Origin: Candidatus Aminicenantota bacterium
Lineage (GTDB): Bacteria > Acidobacteriota > Aminicenantia > UBA2199
Length of the DNA: 8,579 nt
NCBI GenBank assembly: GCA_030612495.1
Contig: JAUWNT010000097.1
Span: 1 to 8,579, forward strand
Direction: 5' to 3'
Shown here: piece after piece, positions 1 to 7,158 of the stretch
Layout of the letters: the number at the start of each line of letters is the position of its first letter
Position numbering within the stretch: position 1 is the stretch's first letter
Translations under genes and position numbers: made by a program
Notes under the pieces: generated by a model
Database searches by the model: none
Told to the model about the DNA's origin: nothing
What the model saw: only the letters and a program-made list of their open reading frames with translations

Positions 1-6
1 TTTTAA

Positions 7-35
7 TTGATTTTCTAAGAAGATTGGGTTATATT
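7..35 (+). promoter_or_regulatory. Candidate promoter upstream of xseA
   Basis: A TTGATT hexamer at 7-12 and a TATATT hexamer at 30-35 are separated by 17 nt, matching a sigma-70-type promoter at 4/6 and 5/6 positions. It would start transcription near position 42, which would exclude a TTG start for xseA at position 24 and favour the ATG at 75. Such matches occur by chance in sequence this AT-rich, so the call is tentative. Confidence 0.3.
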
Positions 36-74
36 TTATTTATAGAAATTGAATTATTAGAGGCATATTATAGA

Positions 75-1775
75 ATGAAATGGATTAGTATTATAATTAA
101 TGATAAAGAGGTAAAAGTTGCTTTTGATGAGAATAGTGTTCACATATACAATGCTTTTCCAATAAAAGATGATCTAAAATTGTTAGGTTATCGCTGGAAT
201 TCTGAAGATAAAAGCTGGTATATAAACCCGGATGATGTAGATGGCGAGATAGAAATTTTAAAAAACAACCTGGAATCAAAACCTGCTGTTGATACTGTTT
301 ATTCTAAATCAGAACTTTCGAAATTCCCATATTCTATGTCAGTTGTAGAGCTCAGAAACCGGATTGATCAATTGATAAAAAAGGGGATAAGAGGGCAAAT
401 CTGGATTCGTGGTTTAGTAGCTTCAGATATAAAAAATTATACATGGGCTTCATACTTTGATCTAAAGGATGAGAATGAAAAAGCGGATATTTTTTTTAGG
501 GTTGAAGTAAAGAAAAAAGATCTGGAAATAATAAATTATAAGTTAAGCAAGTCTGGAGTTTCTGAAACTATTGAGAAAGATTTGCCAGTTTTCTGTCTTG
601 TTGAAGTATACCTTCCTTTAAAAAATATAGTAGATGTTCGCTTGAAATTGCTGGATATACTTCCTGAATATACTCAATCAAAAATTAGAAATCAAAGAGA
701 GATTACTATTGAAAAATTAAAAGATGAAGGCATTTTGGGAAACCAGAAGAAATTACTGCTTCCATTGTTAATTCATCGTATTGGAATTATTACATCAGAG
801 CAGGGAACATCTATTAAGGATATTATAGCAGGGATGCATCCTTATGAAGGAAAATACAGTTTCTTTTTTGTTGATAGCAGGATGGAAGGATCCAATGCAA
901 AGGATAGTATTTTAAATGCTATTGATTCTCTTGAGAATAACCCAAAAATATCTCTTGATGCTATTATCATTGCAAGAGGAGGAGGGAGTGAACAATCTCT
1001 AACAATTTTCAATGATTATAAAATTTGTCAGAGGGTTTGTTATTGTAAAATACCTATTATCACTGCAATAGGTCATGAAAAGGATGTGTCTGCAATCGAG
1101 GTATGCTCTTTTTTTACTCCAGCTCCATCAACTCCTTCTGGGATAGGGGAATATTTAAAAGAAAGATATGTTTCTTTACAGGACCAGCTTATTGAATCAG
1201 TATATAAATTGATCAATTATTTTTCAAATGTTCATAATAGAGAAGTTGAGAAAATAAATGCATTTTTAAAAAGTATCCCTTCTCTATTTTTAAGTGTTTT
1301 TAAATTAATAGAAGAGCGTTTTTTTTCTATAGCAAGCCATATGGGACAGTTAATCTATTTTACAGTGAGAGATCATAAAAGAAGAATAAATAACTCTATA
1401 AGACAATTAGTTTATAAAGCTGAAAGTTTAAATAATAGAGAGCAAAAAGAGATTGAAAAAATCATTTTAAGATTAGATTTTCATAAACGTAATAGAGAGA
1501 ATATAAGACTTGTTGGGAAAGTTAAAAACCTTTCCAGAACTGGTTTAAACTTCTCATTAATAGCTATTTCTGATGCTGAAAAAGAGATAAAATCAAAAAT
1601 AGAGCTTATATCTGCGAATAACCCTGAAAGAATATTAGAAAAAGGGTTTACCTTAACTTTAGATGAAAAAGATAGGATTATTAAGTCAAAAAAAGAATTT
1701 AAAAAAATTGATTCTCCAAAGTTACAGTTTATGGATGGAATTATAAATATAAAAACAAGGAGTGAAAATGAGTAG
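75..1775 (+). CDS. xseA: Exodeoxyribonuclease VII large subunit with extra N-terminal domain
   Basis: Large, catalytic subunit of exonuclease VII, which degrades single-stranded DNA to oligonucleotides in the cytoplasm with XseB. The 566-residue product is longer than the usual 400-460. Residues about 87-200 form the N-terminal OB-fold region. The catalytic domain follows: RIGIITSEQGTSIKDI (about 235-250), ARGGGS (about 300-305) and GHEKDV (333-338). It keeps the conserved Asp249, Arg301, His334 and Asp337. A long helical, coiled-coil-like stretch (about 370-505) and the typical C-terminal segment with PERILEKGFTL complete the family architecture. Residues about 20-65 are an extra module resembling DUF5710 or HARP-type small domains (LGYRW...KSWY). 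The ATG at 75 is chosen because AGAGG lies at 59-63. The frame is open upstream to the window edge, with a TTG at 24 as an alternative. The 3' end overlaps xseB by 8 nt. The identity is secure; the N-terminal domain name is by eye. Confidence 0.95.
   Translation: MKWISIIINDKEVKVAFDENSVHIYNAFPIKDDLKLLGYRWNSEDKSWYINPDDVDGEIEILKNNLESKPAVDTVYSKSELSKFPYSMSVVELRNRIDQLIKKGIRGQIWIRGLVASDIKNYTWASYFDLKDENEKADIFFRVEVKKKDLEIINYKLSKSGVSETIEKDLPVFCLVEVYLPLKNIVDVRLKLLDILPEYTQSKIRNQREITIEKLKDEGILGNQKKLLLPLLIHRIGIITSEQGTSIKDIIAGMHPYEGKYSFFFVDSRMEGSNAKDSILNAIDSLENNPKISLDAIIIARGGGSEQSLTIFNDYKICQRVCYCKIPIITAIGHEKDVSAIEVCSFFTPAPSTPSGIGEYLKERYVSLQDQLIESVYKLINYFSNVHNREVEKINAFLKSIPSLFLSVFKLIEERFFSIASHMGQLIYFTVRDHKRRINNSIRQLVYKAESLNNREQKEIEKIILRLDFHKRNRENIRLVGKVKNLSRTGLNFSLIAISDAEKEIKSKIELISANNPERILEKGFTLTLDEKDRIIKSKKEFKKIDSPKLQFMDGIINIKTRSENE
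1757..1762 (+). promoter_or_regulatory. Ribosome binding site deciding the xseB start
   Basis: AAGGAG, 5 nt before the ATG at 1768 and inside the end of xseA. A GTG at 1762 is also in frame but overlaps this motif, so it cannot use it. The ATG is therefore the better start. Confidence 0.75.
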
Positions 1776-2031
1776 TAAGTCGAAAAAATATGAAGAGAGT
1801 TTTGGTGTTTTGGAAAGTATTACTGAATCTTTAAATAAAGATGAAATTGGTATAGATGATCTTGTTGAAAAAACAAAAGAGGCTCTTATTGCTGCAAGAA
1901 CATGTATGGAAATTTTAAAACAGCAAAGAGGGGAATTTGAAAAATTGGAAGCAGAATTTTCCCAGCTTCTTCAAGATTCAGAAAATAAAGAAATAACCAG
2001 TGATATAAAAGATAAAATAAATAAAGTTTGA
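1768..2031 (+). CDS. xseB: Exodeoxyribonuclease VII small subunit
   Basis: Small subunit of exonuclease VII; in characterised enzymes several XseB chains bind the coiled-coil region of XseA. The 87-residue product has the usual XseB size (about 60-90). It shows the family pattern of a two-helix protein: YEESFGVLESITESLN, then a short turn with acidic residues, then a long helix with KEALIAARTCMEILKQ and a charged tail. The ATG at 1768 follows AAGGAG and lies inside the xseA stop region, so the two genes overlap by 8 nt and are probably translationally coupled to balance the subunits. An in-frame GTG six bases upstream is a less likely start. The TGA stop (2029-2031) falls within the -35 element of the next promoter. 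Sequence conservation in this family is low, so the adjacency to xseA is an important part of the evidence. Confidence 0.9.
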   Translation: MSSKSKKYEESFGVLESITESLNKDEIGIDDLVEKTKEALIAARTCMEILKQQRGEFEKLEAEFSQLLQDSENKEITSDIKDKINKV

Positions 2032-2056
2032 CTGTAAAAGATGAAATTCATATAAT
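2028..2056 (+). promoter_or_regulatory. Strong sigma-70-type promoter for the peptidase-murG/murJ-mraY unit
   Basis: TTGACT (2028-2033, 5/6 to consensus) and TATAAT (2051-2056, 6/6) are separated by exactly 17 nt. The predicted start site near 2063 leaves a leader of roughly 15 nt before the TTG start at 2078, containing AAGG at 2066-2069. The -35 hexamer overlaps the xseB stop codon. This is the best promoter match seen in the window and probably drives the downstream genes. Confidence 0.65.
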
Positions 2057-2077
2057 GTTAAAATTAAGGCGCACAAA

Positions 2078-3337
2078 TTGGTAGAAAGAACTATTTTAGA
2101 TTCAGGATTATATATTTTAACAGAATTCAGACCGGAATTGCCCTCTTTTGCACTTAGTTTTTCTTTAAGAAGTGGTTCAAGGGCAGAGAATTTCAAGAAT
2201 AATGGTGCCCATCATTTAATTGAGCATATGATTTTTAAAGGAAGTAAGAACTATGATCTGAAGAAGATTGCTGAAATCTCAGACAGACTTGGAGGGGGGA
2301 TTAATGCTTTTACAGGAAAGGAGATAACTCAATTTTATATAAAAGCAATAGATGAGAAACTTAAAGATTCTTTTGATCTATTAACAGATATTGTATTTGA
2401 CTCTATTTTTCTAAAAGATGAGTTTATAAAGGAAAGGGATGTTGTACTTCAAGAGATAAAAGAATCGAAAGATAATCCTGATATGAGCGCTTTTGAGCTT
2501 TTTTATGAGAACCTTTTTGAAAATAATTCTCTTGGATTTCCAATTGCTGGAAGAGAGGACCAGGTTTCTAATTTTAGCAGAGATGTTTTATATAATTATT
2601 ATAGAGATAAGTACAGTCCTGAAAATTTATTATTATGCGTAACCGGCAATGTTAATCATTCTGAAATAGTTGAAATGTCTGAGAAATATTTTTCTAAATT
2701 CAAAAAACATATGCCAGGTGATTTTTCTTATTTGAAGCCTGAATTTAATTTTAAAACCTGTGTGAGAACAAAACCTTCTTTAAAACAAGTATATGCTATT
2801 ATTGGATTTAAAGGAATTGCTTCTACCTCTTCTTTGAAATATAAGTTTATGTTAATGAATGATATACTTGGAGCAGGTATGAGTTCAAGATTGTTTCAAA
2901 AAATAAGAGAAGAAAAAGGGCTTGCATATACTATAAGCTCTTTTTATGATTCTTTTTTAGAGGATGGAGTTCATCTGATATATGCTATTATTGAACATAA
3001 AAAAGTAGAGGAGTATTTAGATGCAATAAGATCTGAAATACTTATTTTAAAGAGAAATGGGATAAAAAAAGAGGAATTGATCAGGGCAAAAGATCATATA
3101 AAATCTTCATTTATACTTGGACTGGAAAGTAATTTTTCTAAAATGAGGTTTAATGTAAATCAGGGACTATATTTGAAAAGAGAAATAGAATTAAGTCAAA
3201 TTATTGATAAAGTAGATAAAATTGATATTGATGAAATAAACGAGCTGTTTCTAAGATTTTTGAATCTTAAAGAGGTATCAATTTTGTTGTATGGTAATGT
3301 TAAAGGTAATAAGTTTAAAAATTTTAAATTTGAATAA
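2078..3337 (+). CDS. M16 family zinc metallopeptidase (processing-peptidase-like)
   Basis: Zinc endopeptidase of the M16 (pitrilysin/mitochondrial processing peptidase) superfamily, at 419 residues the size of the compact M16B type. The inverted zinc motif HXXEH is present as His46-Leu-Ile-Glu49-His50, within the family signature GAHHLIEHMIFKGS. The third ligand is expected at Glu126 in VVLQEI, 76 residues after His50. The C-terminal half carries the conserved Arg/Tyr segment in KIREEKGLAYTISS (about 275-288), so one chain holds both halves of the site and should be active. There is no signal peptide or TM segment, which suggests a cytoplasmic enzyme. The start is TTG at 2078, 8 nt after AAGG; no in-frame ATG or GTG precedes it after the TGA at 2042. 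It sits just downstream of a strong promoter and 55 nt before the MurG-MurJ frame. The substrate is unknown, and no link to the cell wall can be read from the protein. Confidence 0.92.
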   Translation: MVERTILDSGLYILTEFRPELPSFALSFSLRSGSRAENFKNNGAHHLIEHMIFKGSKNYDLKKIAEISDRLGGGINAFTGKEITQFYIKAIDEKLKDSFDLLTDIVFDSIFLKDEFIKERDVVLQEIKESKDNPDMSAFELFYENLFENNSLGFPIAGREDQVSNFSRDVLYNYYRDKYSPENLLLCVTGNVNHSEIVEMSEKYFSKFKKHMPGDFSYLKPEFNFKTCVRTKPSLKQVYAIIGFKGIASTSSLKYKFMLMNDILGAGMSSRLFQKIREEKGLAYTISSFYDSFLEDGVHLIYAIIEHKKVEEYLDAIRSEILILKRNGIKKEELIRAKDHIKSSFILGLESNFSKMRFNVNQGLYLKREIELSQIIDKVDKIDIDEINELFLRFLNLKEVSILLYGNVKGNKFKNFKFE

Positions 3338-3363
3338 GGTAATTTATTAAAACCCTTGATTTA

Positions 3364-3372
3364 TGATATACT
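3364..3372 (+). promoter_or_regulatory. Possible extended -10 promoter before the murG-murJ frame
   Basis: TGATATACT combines an extended -10 TGN with TATACT. The -35 position has only a weak TTATTA at 3344-3349 (17-nt spacer). If used, transcription would start near 3380. That would rule out the upstream ATG at 3363 and favour starts at 3384 or 3393. The evidence is weak in an AT-rich intergenic gap. Confidence 0.25.
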
Positions 3373-3392
3373 CATTGCCTAAAATGGAAAAG

Positions 3393-6300
3393 ATGAGAGT
3401 TGTTTTTACTGGCGGCGGTACAGGTGGCCATGTTTATCCTAATATTGCAATTTATGAAACAATAAAAGATAAATATCCTGAGTCTCTATTTTTATATCTG
3501 GGAACAAAAAAAGGGGCTGAGGCAAAGATTGTAAAAAATATTCCTCAACCAATCGAATTTGTAACCATTTTATCAAGGGCAATCCCTCAAAAAATAAAGA
3601 GTCTAAAAAGCATTATATCTATATTTTATATTTCCCTTGGAACATTAAAAAGTCTTTTTATATTAAAGAAATTCAAACCTGATATTATTATTGGAAGTGG
3701 TGGATATGTGTCAGCACCTGTTTTATTTGCTGCATCTATACTTAAATTAAAGGTTTTTATTCATGAGCAGAATGCAGTACCTGGAAGATTGAACAGATTT
3801 ATATCAAGATTTGCAACAAAGATTGGAGTTTCTTTTTCATCTTCATATAAATATTTTCCTGATAATAAAGCTGTTGTTACAGGCTACCCTTTAAGAAAGT
3901 CGATTAGATTCAACAATAATGAAAATATAAAAGAAAAATATAATATTCCCGAGAAAAACAGGGTTCTCTTTATTTTTGGAGGTAGTGGAGGTGCAAGGAC
4001 AATTAATAGAGCTATTGCTGAAATAACACCAATGCTTCTTGAAATAAAAGACTTAACTATTATTTTGTCTACTGGTAGAGGCTATTCAAAGGATTATAAA
4101 GCATTTGATGATACTGTAAAGAGCTTACAAGAAATGGGTATTCCTTCAGAAATTAAGGGTAAATTTATAGTAAGAGAATATTTTAGTAATATAGATGAGA
4201 TATACTCCATTACTGATCTTATAGTTTCAAGGGCTGGTGCTGGAACTATAAAAGAAATTACCACACTTGGAATTCCTTCTATACTTATCCCGAAGATAGA
4301 CCTTCCAGGTGACCATCAGATATTGAATGCTAATGAAGTAAAAAAAATGGGTGGTGCAAGGGTTGTATATGAGGAGGTTCTCAATAAAGGTAATAAACAA
4401 ACTATTTACATCCCAGAAAAAGACCTCCTAAATACAATAAAAGAGACTTTATTCGAGGGTAATCATCTCTTTAATATGAGAAAACATTTAAAAGAAGGAG
4501 AAAAACAGAATAGTTCAGAATTGATACTTAAAGAGATTGAGCAGATTGTTTTAGGAGGAGAGAGAGCAAAGGAAAAACAAATTAAGGTTTTTTATTTACA
4601 ATCTGAGGATACTGAAAAGAGCTATGAATTGATTTTTGATTCAACTACTTTTGGTAATTCTTTTTTGAGTGATGTTTATCTTGAAACAAATGATGATGAT
4701 GTTTTGTTTACAATAAGAAACTTAACAAATGGAGATAAACTAATTTTAAAAAGAATCAAAGGTAAAATATTCTTAAATGGACAAGATGTAAATGAATGGA
4801 TTGAAATTAAAGAGGGTGATAGCTTAGAAATTGGAGATAAGACTTACTTTTTAAAAAGCTATTTTGAAAAAGTTGAAACGATTGATTTTGAAAAATCAAC
4901 ATCTTCAAAAATAATGGGTTCTTCTTTTGGAATAATTGTTTCTAGAGTAGGGGGTTTTTTAAGAGAAATGGTCATAGCTGCTATTTTCGGAGCTGGTAGA
5001 GCTACGGATATTTTTGTTATAGGGCTTACTATTTCTAATTTTATGCGCCGTATTGTAGCAGAGAATGCTTTGGAAAATGCATTTCTTCCGATTTTTCAAA
5101 GAATTTTTCATAGGAGTTCTCGCAAGAAAACGTGGGAACACGCTTCTTCAATTATAAATGTAACTATTTTGTTATCTTTTATATTTACAATTATTGGTAT
5201 TATTCTTGCACCAGTAATTTTGAAAACCATATGCCCCTCATTTGTCGAAAAGGGAATGATGCATGAAACAGTCAATATGACAAGGTTGCTGTTTCCTTAT
5301 CTATTTTTAGTGACTATAGCTGCAGTTTTAGCAACATATTTAAAGGCATTTAATAGATTTGGAATAGCTGAATCTTCTGCGGTTTTTTTCTCTATAGGTA
5401 CAATAATAGGAATATTGGTGTTTTACTCTGTTATTGGTATTTATTCGCTTGCTTTAGGTGTATTATTGGGTGGATTAATGCAAATTTTGATTTTAATTCC
5501 ATTTGTTACCAGGATATTCAAGAATAAATCTTTACAATTCTCGTACAAGCCTCATATAAGTTTCAACACACAGACAAATAAAAAATATTATTCTCAATTA
5601 TGGCCTATTTCAATTGATGTGTTTCTTTCAAAAACATCTGAGATAGTTGATAAATTTCTTGCTTCTGGCTTAAAAATAGGATCAATTGCATATCTTCATT
5701 TCTCTATAATAATTTTCAGATTACCTTTTTCATTTATTTCACAGGCAATTAATAGTGTTATATTAAAAGAGTTTTCAGATAAAATCGCATTGTTTGATAA
5801 AGATAGAGCAAAAAAGCTATTTTTAGATGGTATAAAAACCAATTTATTCCTATTAACTCCAGTTTCAATTTTAATGATTCTTCTTTCAGATCCAATTGTT
5901 TCATTAATTTTCGAGAGAGGGAAGTTTAATATTTTTATGGTTCATAACACCTCTATTGCTCTTAAGTTTTATTCAATTGGTTTAATAGGGTGGGGAATAC
6001 ATTCTCTTACAACAAGAATATTTTCTGCAAGAATGGATATTAAAACTTCAATGATATTGAATTTTTTTATGCTTTTAACAAATGTAGGTTTATCAATTTA
6101 TTTAGTTTCCACTTCCTTGAAGTTTGCAGGGCTTGCACTTGCAACGTCAATTTCTTTTATTCTTTTTTCATTTATTAGAGTTGTTGTTTTAAAGAATTGT
6201 TTAAGAAAAGAAGGTATATTTATAAAGTATAAAGAAATTTCTCTCTCATTTTTCAGGACAATTTTAGCATCTATATTTATGGTTATTGTGCTAGTTGAGG

Positions 6301-7157
6301 CAAAGTTTATTTTTAATCAAATTAATTTCAGTTCCAGAGTTATTGAAAATATTGTTTTGATTATATCTTTATCATTTATTGGTATTTCGATATACTTTTT
6401 ATCTTCTTTAATGTTAAAAAATACGGAGATTTTGATTTTTAAAAAGAAATTGTTAAAAAAGAAGAATAATATTCCTATATCAATGTTATCTCCATTTAAT
6501 TTTTTAGAAAAGGTTTCAAAAAAACCAGATGAATTTAAGGAAGATTACTTTTATAAAATCAATATATATTTATCAAATAAAAAATGGGAAATTAGAAATG
6601 TTGGAATTAAATTAATTGGATTGTTTAAGGATGAAACTAAAGCAGATTACCTTATTGAGATTTTAAAATCTAAAAAGGAGAATGGGTTCATTAAACGCAA
6701 TAGCTTAATTTCATTTGGAGCATTAAATGCCTGGGATATGGAAATAAAAGAATTGATGAAAAAAATGCTTTCTGATTCTTATTATGAAGTAAGGGTTGCA
6801 GCTATTGATTATTTGACTAAGAATATTACTTCTACTGATGAATATGATTATTTTAGAGATATGATTCACACAAGATTAAAAAAATCTACAATTGAAGAGA
6901 ATATATCTTATTTAAGGCTAATAGCTACTCATGGAGACAGAGAAGAATTGAAATATTTGAAAAAGTTTTATTTGTGCAGCAATTCGCTTTTACGCGAAGA
7001 ATTACTTGAGTTGCTTTATAAGTTTTATAAAAGAAAAATATTATCTCCGAATGAAACAAAAAAAGAGATTGACAAAATTTTGATTACATCTAATAATTTA
7101 TTACCTGAGTTTAAAATGCAGACAATTATTAAGAAAATTCATAAGGAGATTGAATAG
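3393..7157 (+). CDS. MurG-MurJ fusion: GlcNAc transferase, FHA-like domain, lipid II flippase, HEAT-like tail
   Basis: One uninterrupted frame of 1254 residues. Residues 1-390 are MurG, which adds GlcNAc to lipid I to form lipid II: GGGTGGH (7-13), GSGGYVS (101-107), HEQN (124-127), FGGSGGA (195-201), SRAGAGTIKE with Glu288, and GDHQILNA with Gln309 and Asn312. Residues about 397-490 are a beta-rich FHA-like domain without the usual phosphothreonine-binding residues. Residues about 506-1010 are MurJ, the lipid II flippase. About 14 TM segments are visible by hydrophobicity, with SRVGGFLRE (Arg518, Arg524), ATD (Asp539), MRRIVAE (Arg552, Arg553, Glu557) and FERGKF. The conserved ADR motif of TM8 is replaced by Ser-Ile-Ile. 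Residues about 1063-1254 form about five HEAT-like helical pairs. The expected topology puts all soluble parts in the cytoplasm. The start at 3393 matches the usual MurG N-terminus; ATGs at 3363 and 3384 are alternatives and no strong ribosome site decides. The gene ends 1 nt before mraY. The MurG and MurJ identities are secure; the other two domains are fold-level inferences. Confidence 0.93.
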   Translation: MRVVFTGGGTGGHVYPNIAIYETIKDKYPESLFLYLGTKKGAEAKIVKNIPQPIEFVTILSRAIPQKIKSLKSIISIFYISLGTLKSLFILKKFKPDIIIGSGGYVSAPVLFAASILKLKVFIHEQNAVPGRLNRFISRFATKIGVSFSSSYKYFPDNKAVVTGYPLRKSIRFNNNENIKEKYNIPEKNRVLFIFGGSGGARTINRAIAEITPMLLEIKDLTIILSTGRGYSKDYKAFDDTVKSLQEMGIPSEIKGKFIVREYFSNIDEIYSITDLIVSRAGAGTIKEITTLGIPSILIPKIDLPGDHQILNANEVKKMGGARVVYEEVLNKGNKQTIYIPEKDLLNTIKETLFEGNHLFNMRKHLKEGEKQNSSELILKEIEQIVLGGERAKEKQIKVFYLQSEDTEKSYELIFDSTTFGNSFLSDVYLETNDDDVLFTIRNLTNGDKLILKRIKGKIFLNGQDVNEWIEIKEGDSLEIGDKTYFLKSYFEKVETIDFEKSTSSKIMGSSFGIIVSRVGGFLREMVIAAIFGAGRATDIFVIGLTISNFMRRIVAENALENAFLPIFQRIFHRSSRKKTWEHASSIINVTILLSFIFTIIGIILAPVILKTICPSFVEKGMMHETVNMTRLLFPYLFLVTIAAVLATYLKAFNRFGIAESSAVFFSIGTIIGILVFYSVIGIYSLALGVLLGGLMQILILIPFVTRIFKNKSLQFSYKPHISFNTQTNKKYYSQLWPISIDVFLSKTSEIVDKFLASGLKIGSIAYLHFSIIIFRLPFSFISQAINSVILKEFSDKIALFDKDRAKKLFLDGIKTNLFLLTPVSILMILLSDPIVSLIFERGKFNIFMVHNTSIALKFYSIGLIGWGIHSLTTRIFSARMDIKTSMILNFFMLLTNVGLSIYLVSTSLKFAGLALATSISFILFSFIRVVVLKNCLRKEGIFIKYKEISLSFFRTILASIFMVIVLVEAKFIFNQINFSSRVIENIVLIISLSFIGISIYFLSSLMLKNTEILIFKKKLLKKKNNIPISMLSPFNFLEKVSKKPDEFKEDYFYKINIYLSNKKWEIRNVGIKLIGLFKDETKADYLIEILKSKKENGFIKRNSLISFGALNAWDMEIKELMKKMLSDSYYEVRVAAIDYLTKNITSTDEYDYFRDMIHTRLKKSTIEENISYLRLIATHGDREELKYLKKFYLCSNSLLREELLELLYKFYKRKILSPNETKKEIDKILITSNNLLPEFKMQTIIKKIHKEIE
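4553..4558 (+). promoter_or_regulatory. Internal perfect Shine-Dalgarno motif at the MurG/FHA-like junction
   Basis: AGGAGG, continuing as AGGAGGAGAG, lies inside the fusion gene where the MurG domain ends (residues Leu-Gly-Gly-Glu-Arg). No ATG, GTG or TTG lies 4-12 nt downstream in any frame; the nearest in-frame unusual codon is ATT at 4581. It may be a relic of separate genes, a pause site, or only the codons for Gly-Gly-Glu. Confidence 0.4.
7143..7148 (+). promoter_or_regulatory. Ribosome binding site deciding the mraY start
   Basis: AAGGAG lies 10 nt before the ATG at 7159, inside the last codons of the murG-murJ gene. An in-frame TTG at 7150 is too close to use it, which supports the ATG. 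Confidence 0.75.
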
Positions 7158-7158
7158 T

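Noticed and set aside
24..74. TTG start extending XseA by 17 residues
   Set aside because: No ribosome site precedes it, the added residues look like translated non-coding DNA, and a candidate promoter would place the RNA start after it. The ATG at 75 has AGAGG upstream.
97..279. Minus-strand frame inside xseA
   Set aside because: It is a 60-codon shadow of a well-supported gene with no recognisable motif.
1978..2196. Minus-strand frame across xseB end and peptidase start
   Set aside because: It overlaps two real genes and a promoter on the other strand, and its product has no family features.
3338..3392. Terminator between the peptidase and murG-murJ
   Set aside because: No stable inverted repeat followed by a T-run is visible in this gap.
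4540..4920. Assembly error or missed stop creating a false MurG-MurJ fusion
   Set aside because: The frame is continuous, and the region between is a coherent FHA-like domain rather than translated intergenic DNA. The only ATG near the MurJ start (4914) lacks a ribosome site. It cannot be fully excluded without reads.
4959..5141. Minus-strand frame inside the MurJ part
   Set aside because: It lies opposite highly conserved MurJ motifs and shows no features of its own.
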